NCBI RefSeq assembly: GCF_000208865.1
Contig: NC_018386.1
Coordinates: forward strand, 496,001-560,000
Source of the DNA: Neospora caninum Liverpool
Taxonomy: Eukaryota; Apicomplexa; Conoidasida; Eucoccidiorida; Sarcocystidae
Direction of reading: 5' to 3'
DNA length: 64,000 nt
The notes beneath the pieces are model-generated. The model was not told the origin of the DNA. It saw only the letters and a program-made list of their open reading frames with translations, and did no database searches. Below, in pieces: positions 47,405 to 58,635 of this stretch; within the stretch, counting starts at the first letter, position 1, and the number at the start of each line of letters is the position of its first letter. A program made the translations under genes and the position numbers.

Positions 47405-50400
47405 TTACCCTATCTCTTTCTTCTTCTCCCTTCGTGGTTCGCCGGGTGTCCCTGCAGGCGCGTTGGAGACGCCCGGCGAGGCGCACGACGCATAGAGCGG
47501 CGGAGGCGCGTCGCATGGCTCGGCCCCCACCGCCTCCCCGCTGCGCCTCCCGAGCCCCAGGCCCAAGCCGAGGCGACGCGCAGAGTCCCCGCCGAGCACC
47601 AGCGGCGTCCACCCCACCGACGTCCCCTCCGGGAAACCCGGGGAGGGCGCAGTCGCGCTTCTTTCAGGAGGCAAGCCATGCGGCGCCGCGCCGGTTGTCT
47701 CCGCGTCTGCATGCGCTCCTGATTCTTCGTCGGGAGTCAGCAGGGCTGAGGCGGGGGTCGGGCGAGCGACCGGTGACAGCCAGTAGGGCAGCGGCGCATC
47801 CCCAGCTTGAAAGATCGGGTTGAACGCAACGAAAGGGTCCGCGACTGCGGGGACACTGGCGGGCGAAAGGAGAACGTCGTGTGGAAACGAGGAGACAGAA
47901 TGCCGACGAGCCACGGGCGGGAGCGACCCCACAAGAGGGCGCCGATACGCCTTCACCCGGGGGAACCCACCACTTTTGCCTCGGCCTCTGACGAACTGCC
48001 GCCGGCGGCCTCCGTCGCGCCGCCTTCGCCGTCGGCTGCAGTGTCGCGAGCTGCCGACCCTGTCTCCGCAGTCCCCGGCCTCGCCCCGGCTGTCTCCGCC
48101 CTTGGCGGGAACTGTCTCCGGGGCGTGCGGGCCCGCGCCCTCACCTAGCGTCAGGGGCGGCAAAAACGAAAAGGCGAAGCCGCTGGAGCCTCGGCCGCCG
48201 TCGGCGACGTCTGCGTCTGCGAAGTCGAAGAGAGGAAACGGCGAGGCACAAAAGGGGGGCGAGAGCTGGCAGCCGGGTTCGGCTGCGTGCCGCGTTGCGT
48301 CGGCAGACGCTTCGCCTTCCGTGGAAGGCCGCGAATGCGCAGACGCTTCTGAAAAGCCGAAGGAAGGGACGGGGAGAAGCACGGCAGCGGGCGGCAAGTC
48401 TGACGCGGGGGACGGAGAGGCAGAGGAGGGGCAACTCAGCTGAAGAGGCTCGCAGGCACCCCGCGAGAACAGACAGCTGAACGGTCGCAACCGCGTCAAG
48501 CTACGCCCTGCCGACAGGAAGGGGGCGAACCTGGAGGCGAAGAAACCTGGATGCGCCACGTGGCTGGGACTCGAAGGCCGCAGCCACGGGGTTGAGGTGT
48601 ACATCCACCAGAGGGAGGGCGACGAAGCCAGTCGGGGGTCGACGGCGGACCGAGACTGTGACGCGTCAAACGGCTCGTCATGCCTCTCGCGTCGCGGGGC
48701 ATCTCTTCCCTCAGTGTGTCGCTCCGTGCAGGGACTCTGACCGGGCCTTCTCTCTCCCGCAGACTCTCCCGACGACAGCGACATGGCAGTCCCAGTCCTC
48801 TCTCGGCTGCCTGCCCTCACCTCCTCTCGCGGCCCGCTGTGTCTCCGCACTCTCCCCCTTTCTCGTCCAGTGCGGCTGTCGACTCCACGAAACAACGAGG
48901 CCCCTAGACCTTCCGTCTCGCTTCTTCCACAACTGCCGAACTCTGACGGGAGCCCCGCTTCCGGCCGCGCCTCCGCGGCGACACGCCTCCGATCCAGCGA
49001 CCGCCGCGCGTCGCCTCGCTTCCCTCGCCCCAAACGTCTCTCTCCTGACTCTTCGCATCTCCCTCCACCCTCTCCTCTGCGCGCCCCTCGGACTCTGCGC
49101 GCGCGTTCGCGGTTGCGGCTCTCTCTGTCGCACGGAGACACCTCTGCATCCGAGGCGAATGCAGATGTCTCCTCTTCGCCGGCGGTCCAGTCGCCTCGTT
49201 CAAAACGGTCCCCGCGACCGCCTTCAGCTGCGCCTGGCTCTCCGTCTCCGCGCGATCGGCGCGGTGAGTCTCCCCTGTGCATGCGGCGCCGTCCCCTCCG
49301 CCCTCCACCTTCGTCATCGGCCTCCGCGCCTTTGCCCAGGAGCGCCTCCAGCGCGTCGCGGGTCGCTCGATGGCCTCGGCGATGCCTGCTGGCGGGGCGT
49401 CGCCCCAGACTCGTCTCGTCGCCGGAGCGCGGTCGGCGCGCCTCTTCTCGCACCAGCGATTTCGAGTCCGGGAGGGCTTCGCCACCTCGGCTCTCGGCCG
49501 CCTTCAGGCTTTTCTTCCGGTCGCGGGTTTGGCGATTCTGGAACTGGGCCGACGAAGGCTCCGGCGCAGCGGCGCCCCGCGTTCTCGCCTCCTCTCGCGT
49601 CCAGGCCCGCGCTGTCGATACCCCCGACGACGTTTGTGTACACCTGGCGTTTGCTTTCTGCATGGCGACCGCGGCAGCCTTCAATGTGGGCACCTCAGAC
49701 CTTCGTATGCCGCCCGCCTTCGCGAGGTCGTCTCCAGCGTCGTAGCCCGTGTCGTCGTGGAACGAAGCTGCCCGCGGGGCGAGAATATCCTCTTCGTCTC
49801 CCGACGAGAACGACGAAGAAAACTCGCCGTTTGAGGAGCCTCTTCGCATGCCTCGTCGCGTCTCCTCGCCGTTCGACCCCGACGAGGAAGTCGAGTCGTC
49901 CCCGCCGTCTGTCTCCGGGGGGCCGTCCTCCGCTTCGCTCTCCTCGCCCTTCGCTGCAGTCGCAGACTCACTGTCGGAGTCGCTCTCTGACTCGCTGAAG
50001 TCGCTTGACTCTGTCATGTCTGAATCGTTCCAGTACCCGATAAGCGAATGCATGCGGTGCGGCTGGTGCGCCTGCAGGCATGTCGCGTAGAGAGCCGCGG
50101 GGAAGCCCATCCAGTGGCACACAGGCAGCGACGCGGCTGCACGTCCGTCGTTCGGCCGACGCAAGTTTGGAGCCGACAGCGAGCGCCTGCAGAGAACACG
50201 CGAAAACCGAGGACTGCAGGGTGCATGAGCCGAAGCAGAACGGGACCGCACGCCCGCGTGCGAAGCCGTTTCGGTCAAACCACTCGAACAGAGAGGGAAG
50301 CGAAAAAGCGAGACTGGTTAACTCCACGCGCAGCCAGCGACTGGGGAAGCCGACCCACGATTCCGTCCAGGGACGTCAGATGTGTATGCAGCCTCGTGTG

Positions 50401-53400
50401 TCTGGAGCTACAGACGGGAGGGGAGGAAGAAAGGCAGCGCATTTAGCTACACAGTCGAAACAGTTGCGCTCGCACGGGTCAGGGCAGATGGGTCTAAGCG
50501 GTCGAAAACGCATGTACGGCGTTCGAGCATATATTCGTACGCGTGTCGTGATATTTATATCGATGGAGAGATGAGCACAGACGTGGCGAGAAATCGCGGA
50601 GGAGGTGGATACAGCGCGAGACGTGAACATGTAGAGAGAAGTCGATAACAACTGAAGGAAGAACAGGAGAACGAGTAGACAGATTATGTGCGGGGGTGAC
50701 GAGAACGGAGTATAAGCAGACGCTGGAGAGAGACAAGAAGAGCAAAGGATCGCCGCCCGACGAAGACCGACCTGAAGAACGGAGTCGGCACGAAGAGACT
50801 TCCTTCGACGTGCCGCGCTGCGCCTGGAGTCGCCTCGGTCTCTTCAGGAGTCGCATGCATTCCCGCAGTCGGAAGCCTGGGCGGGAGATCCAGTGCCACG
50901 GGTACAGCGGCAAGCGGCGAGGCTACCGGGCATGCAGCCAACGGGGCGGAAAGGAAGAAAGGCGGCAGCGAAGGCGAAAGCGGAGGCGAAAGCGGAGTCG
51001 CAAGAGAAGGCGAAAGAGCAGGATGAAAAACGATGCGAGGGGGGGATGGAGAATCCCGAGCGGTAGATCGAAAAAGGGTGGACGAAGGAGAGGGATGCGC
51101 AGCCGCGCGACGCAACGAGTGCCGATCCATGTCTCTCTCGTCTATACCGAGAAGAGTCCCTTCCTCTCGAGCCGGTCGCTTGTGTTCTGTGTCTTCCTTC
51201 GCGCTTTCTCTGGCCTCTTCATCGAGCGTCACAGCCACGCTCTTCCACGACTTTTCTTGCGATTCTTCTCCTGCTTGTTCGCCCGCTCGAGCAGGACCCG
51301 ACGCCCGTGTTACACGTCCTCTTTTCGCACCGTCCCCTTGGTCCCCAGAAGCGCATGCAACATCCCCGGCATGCAGGGGACCCGCCTCTCGGCCTTCTGC
51401 CTCGGCGCCCTCTGTAGCGCCGACGCCGCTCGTTTCCTGTGAAGCCTCGGTCACCTGCCTCGGATTCCCTGTCGAACTCGCGTCTTGCTCTGTCAGCCTC
51501 TCTCCTTTGTCTTCGGTCCTCTGTGCAGACACGATGGGTTTGTCGCGGCTCGTGTTCTCGCTCTCTAGGCTGCACAGTCTTCCCAAGCCTCCTGCACGCT
51601 CGGGCACCTCCCTTGCTGCGTTCGTCTCCGTCTGCGTGGCCGCGGTTCGGTTCGTCACCTTTTTGTTTCCTTCCCGGGAAGCGCGCCTGTCCTCGGAACT
51701 CCCTGGCAGCACCACCTCTGCGTCCGGGTCGTTCTGGCCTCTCGGGCCCATCGCGCGGATGACAGAGCTCGGTCCCTCAGCCTCTTCATCTCCGAGCGCA
51801 TTCTCGCCTTCTTCTCCGGTCTGTCGCTCTGGCCTCTGTGCACCGCTGTGGCCGACGTCTTGTTGCTCCATTCCTGTCTCCGTCCGGATTGTCTCGCTTT
51901 CTTCGCGCTGCCGACGCCCTTCGGCTTTCCTCGCTGTCGTTTGTTTTGCCTTCTCACCGCGTTCTCCTTCCTTCCTCACTAACGCCGCTTCACCCGCCCC
52001 CTCCGTGCCATTTCCACCTGGCGTCTCCCGAGCTCTCTCGTCTGTCGTGTCCCCGTGATCCCTTTCGCACCTCGCCTCCGCCCACGCAGTCAGCGCTGGA
52101 TGCTCACCCGCTTCGCCTGCATGTCTTACCGCTATCGCATCTTCCTCCTGATCGCCCGCACTGGGCTCCTGCGTCGCCTCTTCCGTCTTCGCCATGTCCT
52201 CTCCTTGCCGCTCGCTGCCTCTCGCGTCTTCTCCGCCGCGCCTCCTGACCTCCGCAGTCCCACCGTTCCCCTCTCCTGCCTCCCCCGCCGTTCCTTCTTT
52301 CACTAGGGCCTCACGGCCCTCTCGCCACTCGACGTCCTCGCCAGCTGCTTCGACAGCTTTCGACCGCCCCACAGGTGTCTCTCCTGCAGAACGTCGATCT
52401 GGCGAACCTGTCTCCGGATTCGCGCCTGGGGCGCATGCGCCTCGAGGAGACAAAGGCCCGCCACTCCCTTCCTCCGCGTGCCTTTCCAGAAGCGAGAACA
52501 GGCTTCGCTCACACAGCGCAAGCGGAGACACCCCGCGGGAGAACGACGGCGACACGGGCACCGGAGACAGAGGCGCGACGGGCGGAGCGGCCCGCGCCTC
52601 CACGAGGGCCTCGGCGCCCCCCAAATGGAGACACAGCGGCGCCGGCGCCGGCTTGGTCCCCCGGGACGCGTGCGAAACGCCGCCCGCCAATTCAGGCGAC
52701 ACAGAAGACTCAGACGAAAACGCACCAGTTGCAGAGGCAAACGACGATGACGCCGCGGAGGAAGACGAAGAGGAAGCAGGGAAAGCAGAGGAAGACGTCG
52801 CAGGGGAGGCTTCTGGGCGAGGCGCGCCAGGTTGGGAGTCGCCCAGATCGGCAACTGACGCACCAGCACTTTTGTGTCTGGTGTCCAGCACCGTCAACGT
52901 CGGCTCCGGCGCAGAAGACAAGTCTGTCTGAGAATTCGAGTCCTGCGTCTGAACATCCGCATGCAGAGCCCGCCCCGCTGACGCACTCGCTCTTTCATCC
53001 TCCGTTGTTGCATGCGATGCCCCAACTGCATGCGCGTCCCCAGAAAACGCCTCACCTCTCGCACCCTTCCCATCGTCGCTGTCGGGGGCGTTCTGGTCGG
53101 CGCCCGAGTGGGCGGTTTCCCCGTCGCTCCGCTCTGATGTTTCGCCGTCTAGGCGACTCGCGGCCGCCCTTCGCATGCGCTTCGCACCCTGCATGGCGGG
53201 CGTGCAGGACGACGCACGCATCGCTTCTTCCCGCTCTGCACGCAAACGAAACTCCTCTCTGCACATCGCGAGGCGCAGCGTCTCTTCGCGGCGCCTCTCC
53301 GCAACAGCGCGTTCCCGGAGGACCCGCTGACGGCGGCTCGCGAGCGTCTTCGGGCTGTGCTCGCGGCCGACGCTCCTGTCTTCGCCCCGCCCGCCAGTCG

Positions 53401-55524
53401 GCAAAAACCCTCGTGCATGCGCAGATGCCGTCCCTCGCGTCTCCTCGGCGGTCGAAGGCCGCCCAGAAGGCGACGCGCCCCGGCCGCGGCCACCCGGCTT
53501 CTTCGCGCCGAGGGGCGCAACCCGTCGCGGCTTCGACGCCGCCACGTACTGGCCCGCTTCCGCCGTTGAGTCTTCCCTGAAGTTTGTGCGTCCTCGGTGT
53601 GGCGCGGACCGTTTCTCCTCGCGAGGGGTTGGCTGTGAAGAGGCGCCGGTCAAAAACGTGGGGAACCCTCTGAATGCGTCCTGCGAGCCGCGAGCTGCAG
53701 ACTGAGGCGGGTACAGCGAAGGCGAATCGGAGGAGTCCACGCGCGGCGGACGCGTGCTCAAAACAGGCAGAGGAAGGTGCGGTACGGTGACCAGCTTCGC
53801 CTCTCGCTCGCCGGCTGTGTGTTTTTTCGCCGCTTCGAGCGGACCGCCACGGGGGCTTCTCTGGAGCTTTGCAGCCGTAGGTGGAGGATCGCGAAGGGAG
53901 GGCGCACCAGCAACCCCCGCGGCTCCTCCGGCTGTTCCCGCGCATGACGACGGGGAAGGCAGGAAGGTTACGTCGCGGCGCGGGGCTGGGGAATGAACCG
54001 CCGATGAAACGGCACCTCCAGCGGCCCTCGGTGCGGAAGGCAGGCTGCCTGTTCTATCCTCGACCTCCGACGAGGCCTCGCTGTCGGTCTTGAGGCTTTC
54101 TCCTCGCCGTCGCCGCGTCACAGCACAGGCGCCCACCGGCGGCGAGCGAGGCGACTGCAAAAGGTTCGCGTCTCCAAGGCCCCTGGAAACCGACGGCGCC
54201 CCGTCGTTCTCCCGCCCCGCACTCTTGGCCTTCTGTCGGGGTGTACATACACCCGCAGCCCCGGGTGGCTCTGCACTTCGGCTCCCCACCTCGAAGGCCC
54301 TTGCGTGGCCGCTCTTTGCGCGGGTCTCCGCAGGCGTCACAGCCAGCGCGCGGCCCCACTGAGCTGGCCCTGGACCCTCCGTAGAACGCGTCTCTTCCAG
54401 GCAAGGCGATCCTCTTTCGTCCTCGAACGTGCCGCACACACTCGCAGCGGCGCCCTGGCTCCACTGCGCCTTCGGTGCCGCCAACAGCGGCACGTCGCGC
54501 GTCGGCGCCGGCCTTCTGCTGCTCGCCGTCTCCCTCTCCTCCGCCTTCGGTCCGGCACTGTGTTTCGCGCCAGCAGCAGAGTCTCCTTGGCTCGGGGCGC
54601 TTGTGCGCGAGGCGCCGCTCGCACTGCCTTTCCGCGGTCGACTCGAACTCCGCCTCGCCTCTCGCTTCCGGCCGCCAGGCAGACTTTCAGCCGCCTCGGA
54701 CATTCGCCGGCGCGGCGCAGGGCCGAGCGAGACGCCGCCCGCCCCCACGGCTCCCCGGTGCGCCTTCGCCGGTCGAGCCTCCGCGGCCTCTGAAGCCGGC
54801 CTCAGGTCTGCTCCTTCCCGCCCCTCGCGGAGGCCTTCCGCGGTGTCTCGCTCCCCAGTCTCCTTCGCCGCGACGGGAGGCAGAGATGCGGCGCCGCCCG
54901 ACGCGAGGCCGGCTGCGGGCTTCGAGACGCCACCCGAAAGCGGCTGGGGCGACGCAGGGAACGCCTGTGTGCAGACGCTTGAAGTCGGCGCCGTTGTTGT
55001 GGAAGCCAACAGCGCATGCAGACCCTCCATCAGGTTACGGAGACCGAACAGGTACTCCTCATCCGGCGCTGGGTTGTCTGACGACACGTGGTCCAAGCCA
55101 CCGCACAGGCGAAACAACGCACATTCCCATGCAAAAAAATAGAACGTGGAAGACACGGCACGACACTCCAATATGCGGACGTGAGGTTGGAGCTGCCTGG
55201 GAGCGCGGAGGGATCGTGCCCCGCGTCACCTGTGACCCGGCGATACCCGCCGTGAGCAGAAAGAGATGGAGCATGCACGCCTCATTGCCACGGCCTCAAG
55301 CATGCACACGATGGTGTATATACACCGGGATATACGCCAGTGTGAAACGAGATGTGAGCAGGCAGAGACGACGGCAAACACAGAGGCGAACAGTCACGCT
55401 GATGTGCAAAATCGAGACGTGCACGGAGTGATCATGGTGGTCCAGTAACACGGGCATATATCCATGTAAATGTCATGACTCTCCATATGTGCGTCAGCGC
55501 GCATATTCCAATAGATAGATAGAT

Positions 55525-55559
<35 letters not shown>

Positions 55560-55560
55560 C

Positions 55561-55597
<37 letters not shown>

Positions 55598-55630
55598 CAG
55601 ATAGATAGATACAGATAGATAGATAGATAC

Positions 55631-55671
<41 letters not shown>

Positions 55672-55672
55672 C

Positions 55673-55717
<45 letters not shown>

Positions 55718-55718
55718 C

Positions 55719-55759
<41 letters not shown>

Positions 55760-55760
55760 C

Positions 55761-55817
<57 letters not shown>

Positions 55818-56845
55818 TAGATAGATAGATAGATAGATAGATATAGATAGACAGATAGATAGATAGAACAACGGGTTTGCGTGGCAACGGCCGGCGACAA
55901 AACACGAGACGCCTGTAGAGGCAGGAGCGCACCTCTGAGGAAGATTGTGTTTGCGAAGTCGATCATGCGGATGTCGAGAGAGTGTTTCCTTTCCTCAGGG
56001 TCGGTGAGGCCACCGTCGTAGACCCAGAGAAGGGACGATGACCAAAAGCGATAGTGCTTTAGCTCGGCTACGCCTGAAAGAGAGCAAGGAAACGAAAGAG
56101 CAGAGACCAGAGGCATGCGGAGACAGCGGGAGGAGGTGAGGAAAGCAATTGGCGAGAGGAGCGAGAGGAATGAGAAGGAGCGAGGGCAGGCGAAGCGGTC
56201 GGATCAGATCCAACGGCCAAGAAGAAAACGCGTGGACTTACAGTTGTAGAACATGTCTAGCTTATCGAGGAGCACGGGGATCAGTTCCACGTTCAGCGTG
56301 CAGCCGTTCCAAAACCACTGCCGAATTGCGTTCGGAACTTTCTCTGCGTGAGAAACAAAAACGCAGATACGGAGGGCGAATGAACTTCTATTGGTTAAGG
56401 TTATTTAAGGTACTCAACGAATTGAAATAAAAATTAGATCGCGAACGCACTGTGGACACACACCGCGCAGCCCGGTGAAAACAAGGGGACGACTGGAGAG
56501 ACAAAAATTGGGAGAAGAGCAGGCGACGTAGAGACGGTGAAGGCGCACAGTAAACGACGAAATCGACACGTACCTTTCGTCAGCTTCCGGCCCCAATATT
56601 TGTCGCGATAGCACAGGGTGTCAGACTTCTTGTTGTAGAACTGAACGGAGAAACGCACCCCAACACGCGCACACAACGCATGCAACAAACAGAAAACGAG
56701 ACGCAGACACGCCCCCGACAGACGAGCAGGCACGGAGAGAAATGCGCACAGAAGCGGTACGAGGCCAGCACGCACAGGCGTTTCGACCGAGCCATGAATC
56801 CGCCGAGCCATGAATCCGACGAGCCCTTCCCAGTCTCTGCCCCAT

Positions 56846-56911
<66 letters not shown>

Positions 56912-58635
56912 TATGTACGTAGACGTATATATGTATATGTATGTATATATATGCATATATATATTGTGCTGTATATGTAGATGGAGCTTTACGTGTGAAC
57001 AAAATTGTATGCATACGCATAGATATGGTGTCGACATGCGCTGGTGGAAGCATATAGAATTGTCCCTCCTGCAAGCGTTTCCCTATCTCTTCCCTTTCCT
57101 TGTGGTCCGTCGACAGTCTAAGTCGCGTGACTCCGCAGACTCTCTCGTGCTATCTGGCCTCTCTTTCTCTCTATCCATCTCTACAGATCTATTTCTCTCT
57201 CATTCTATCTATCCTTCTCTCGAGTATGCTTATTTTCTCGCGTGTTCTGAGATGTCTTTCAGCCGACCTGGCAGCCGCAGAGGCGGAAGCCGAGTTCATG
57301 GCTTGTGGTCTTGAGGCTCTTCTCGAGTTGCCTCTTCTCCTTCTCGGGCGACGCGCCGACCTTCCGCTGGCGCTTGCCCATCTTGATGTCCAACACGCAA
57401 GGCTTCTTGAAGCCGTACACCAAGTCCTCCAAGACAATGTGCCGCAAATGCTCGCTCACGGCTCGCCCGGCGCCTCCCCCCTTCGACACTCCGCCTCCGC
57501 ACGCAGCAGACAAACAAGACGAACAAGAAGAGGAAGACGAAGAAGACGAGGAAGAAGAAGAGGAAGAGGGAGAAGAAGAAGACGAGGAAGAAGAAGAGGC
57601 AGAAGAAGACGAGGAAGAGGAAGAAGAAGAAGCGGAAGAAGACGGAGAAGACGATGGAGACGAGGACGACGCTGCCAAAGGTTGTTGCGACGAGACGGCG
57701 GGTATTTCATGGCCTTCGTGAAGGCGCAAAGGTGTCTCAGACGAATGCAACGCCCCTGCCGCGACAGACCAATGTTGGACGCTCTCGAAAGGATGCGGTG
57801 TATGTCGCCCGTCTGGGGAACGAAACTCTGTCTGCGGTGCCGCATCGGCGTCTCCGGGGCTCTCCTGGGACTGGAGGGAGGCGGGCGCGAGCGAGGACGA
57901 GGCGCCCACAGTTTTCTGCAGACGTGGGCGAGAATCCGTGTTCTCCGGATTGCCGCCCATGAGCCTGTCTCTGATGTAGGGATCGACGCCGAGAGCCCAA
58001 ACAGCGCGGCCGGCCGGCAGGGGTTTCTCGCCCTCGGCACCTTTTTCGCTGCCTTTCTCTACAGACGGGAGGCAAACGTCCTCCACTTCTGTCCGGCGTC
58101 TGGTGCTTTCCCGTTCTTCTCGGCTCTCCTCGCCTGCGGCGCCACGGACTTCTTCGCGTCCGCGTCCTGGCGCAGCCAGGCCGTCCTTTTCTCCTACGCA
58201 GCACGGCACAGCGGAGGGCGAGGACGAAGCTGCGGAAGAGGAAAAGGAAGACGGACAAGAGGCAGCCGCTGCCAATGCGGACGACGCAGAAGAGGAAGGG
58301 GACGGCGAAGGAGCGGAGGAGGAGGAAGAGCGGGGCGATGCCAGGACTTCATTGCTGTCGGGTAGAGCAGTGCCGGCGGCCGAGCCAGGGGGTTCGTCGA
58401 CTTTCTGGAACTCTGCTCGGAGACAAACTTCGGTGACGCCGTAGTAATGTGGAACGAATTTCTTGAGAATGTGGAGGGGGCCTGACTCGGCGTTGGACGC
58501 GCCCAAGCCTGCAAGCTTCTCGTAGAAGCGGTACTCATTTTCAATCAGAGGCTTGTACACCTTGGAGGAATCCTTCGGCTTCATCAACCGGGAGTGGCCA
58601 CCCACCTGGTGTCTGTACACCTCAATGACCCTCAT
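47405..58635 (-). CDS. Inositol polyphosphate (IP6K-type) kinase with ~2,300-residue tail
   Basis: Six phase-consistent exons: 58635-57268, 56640-56574, 56343-56242, 56073-55933, 55077-50772, 50186-47405. The sum is 8,766 nt, or 2,921 residues. The protein opens on the kinase core, with [12 protein letters not shown] and [10 protein letters not shown]. The family signature PxxxDxKxG reads PCVLDIKMG (~412-420). It is followed by [32 protein letters not shown] (the SSLL motif) and RMIDFANT (metal-binding Asp). The core closes with [15 protein letters not shown] at ~565-580. The family phosphorylates inositol phosphates with ATP; IP6K members make inositol pyrophosphates. A ~300-residue Ser-rich insertion separates the N-lobe from the PxxxDxKxG motif. 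Everything after ~residue 590 is low-complexity, with a charged coiled-coil-like block ([17 protein letters not shown]) and an acidic [11 protein letters not shown] block in the last exon. The donor before the last exon (GTCGGT at 50771-50766) is not a strong consensus, so the last exon could differ or belong to another gene. Confidence 0.83.
55511..55867. repeat. Long (GATA)n microsatellite in kinase intron 4
   Basis: About 350 bases of GATA/TAGA tetranucleotide with periodic ATACAGATAG or ATATAGATAG interruptions. It lies in the intron between kinase exons 4 and 5, ending about 65 bases from the exon 4 donor. Confidence 0.97.
56847..56964. repeat. TA microsatellite in kinase intron 1
   Basis: Two (TA)n runs followed by TATATG/TACGTA mixtures in the 627-base intron between kinase exons 1 and 2. 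Confidence 0.92.
57512..57660 (-). repeat. GAAGAC-type tract encoding poly-serine in the kinase
   Basis: Read on the plus strand this is GAAGAAGACGAGGAAGA-type DNA. On the coding (minus) strand it gives a long Ser run with occasional Pro/Ala, inside the insertion ahead of the PxxxDxKxG motif. Confidence 0.9.

Noticed and set aside
46661..47722. Plus-strand 353-aa ORF
   Set aside because: Pyrimidine-rich composition, no domain, and its end overlaps the kinase 3' exon on the opposite strand; more likely a chance ORF.
48592..49998. Plus-strand 468-aa ORF
   Set aside because: It is antisense to kinase exon 6, Arg/Pro/Ser-rich, and mirrors the GC-rich coding strand; no domain is visible.
51033..52058. 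Plus-strand 341-aa ORF
   Set aside because: Antisense shadow of the low-complexity kinase tail; no conserved motif.
55030..55171. Independent gene starting at the Met at 55171 (minus)
   Set aside because: The reading frame from 55077 continues the kinase core ([15 protein letters not shown]) and is phase-compatible with exon 4, so it is an internal exon, not a gene start.
55511..55867. Possible CRISPR-like array because of regular spacing
   Set aside because: Units are 4-bp GATA repeats without unique spacers, in a eukaryotic intron.
55394..56116. Minus-strand ORF of repeated YLSI units (240 aa)
   Set aside because: It is the translation of the GATA microsatellite inside a kinase intron; only its last part overlaps true kinase exon 4, in that frame.
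57100..58365. Plus-strand 421-aa ORF with Arg/Gly runs
   Set aside because: It is antisense to kinase exon 1, where all conserved kinase motifs are on the minus strand.
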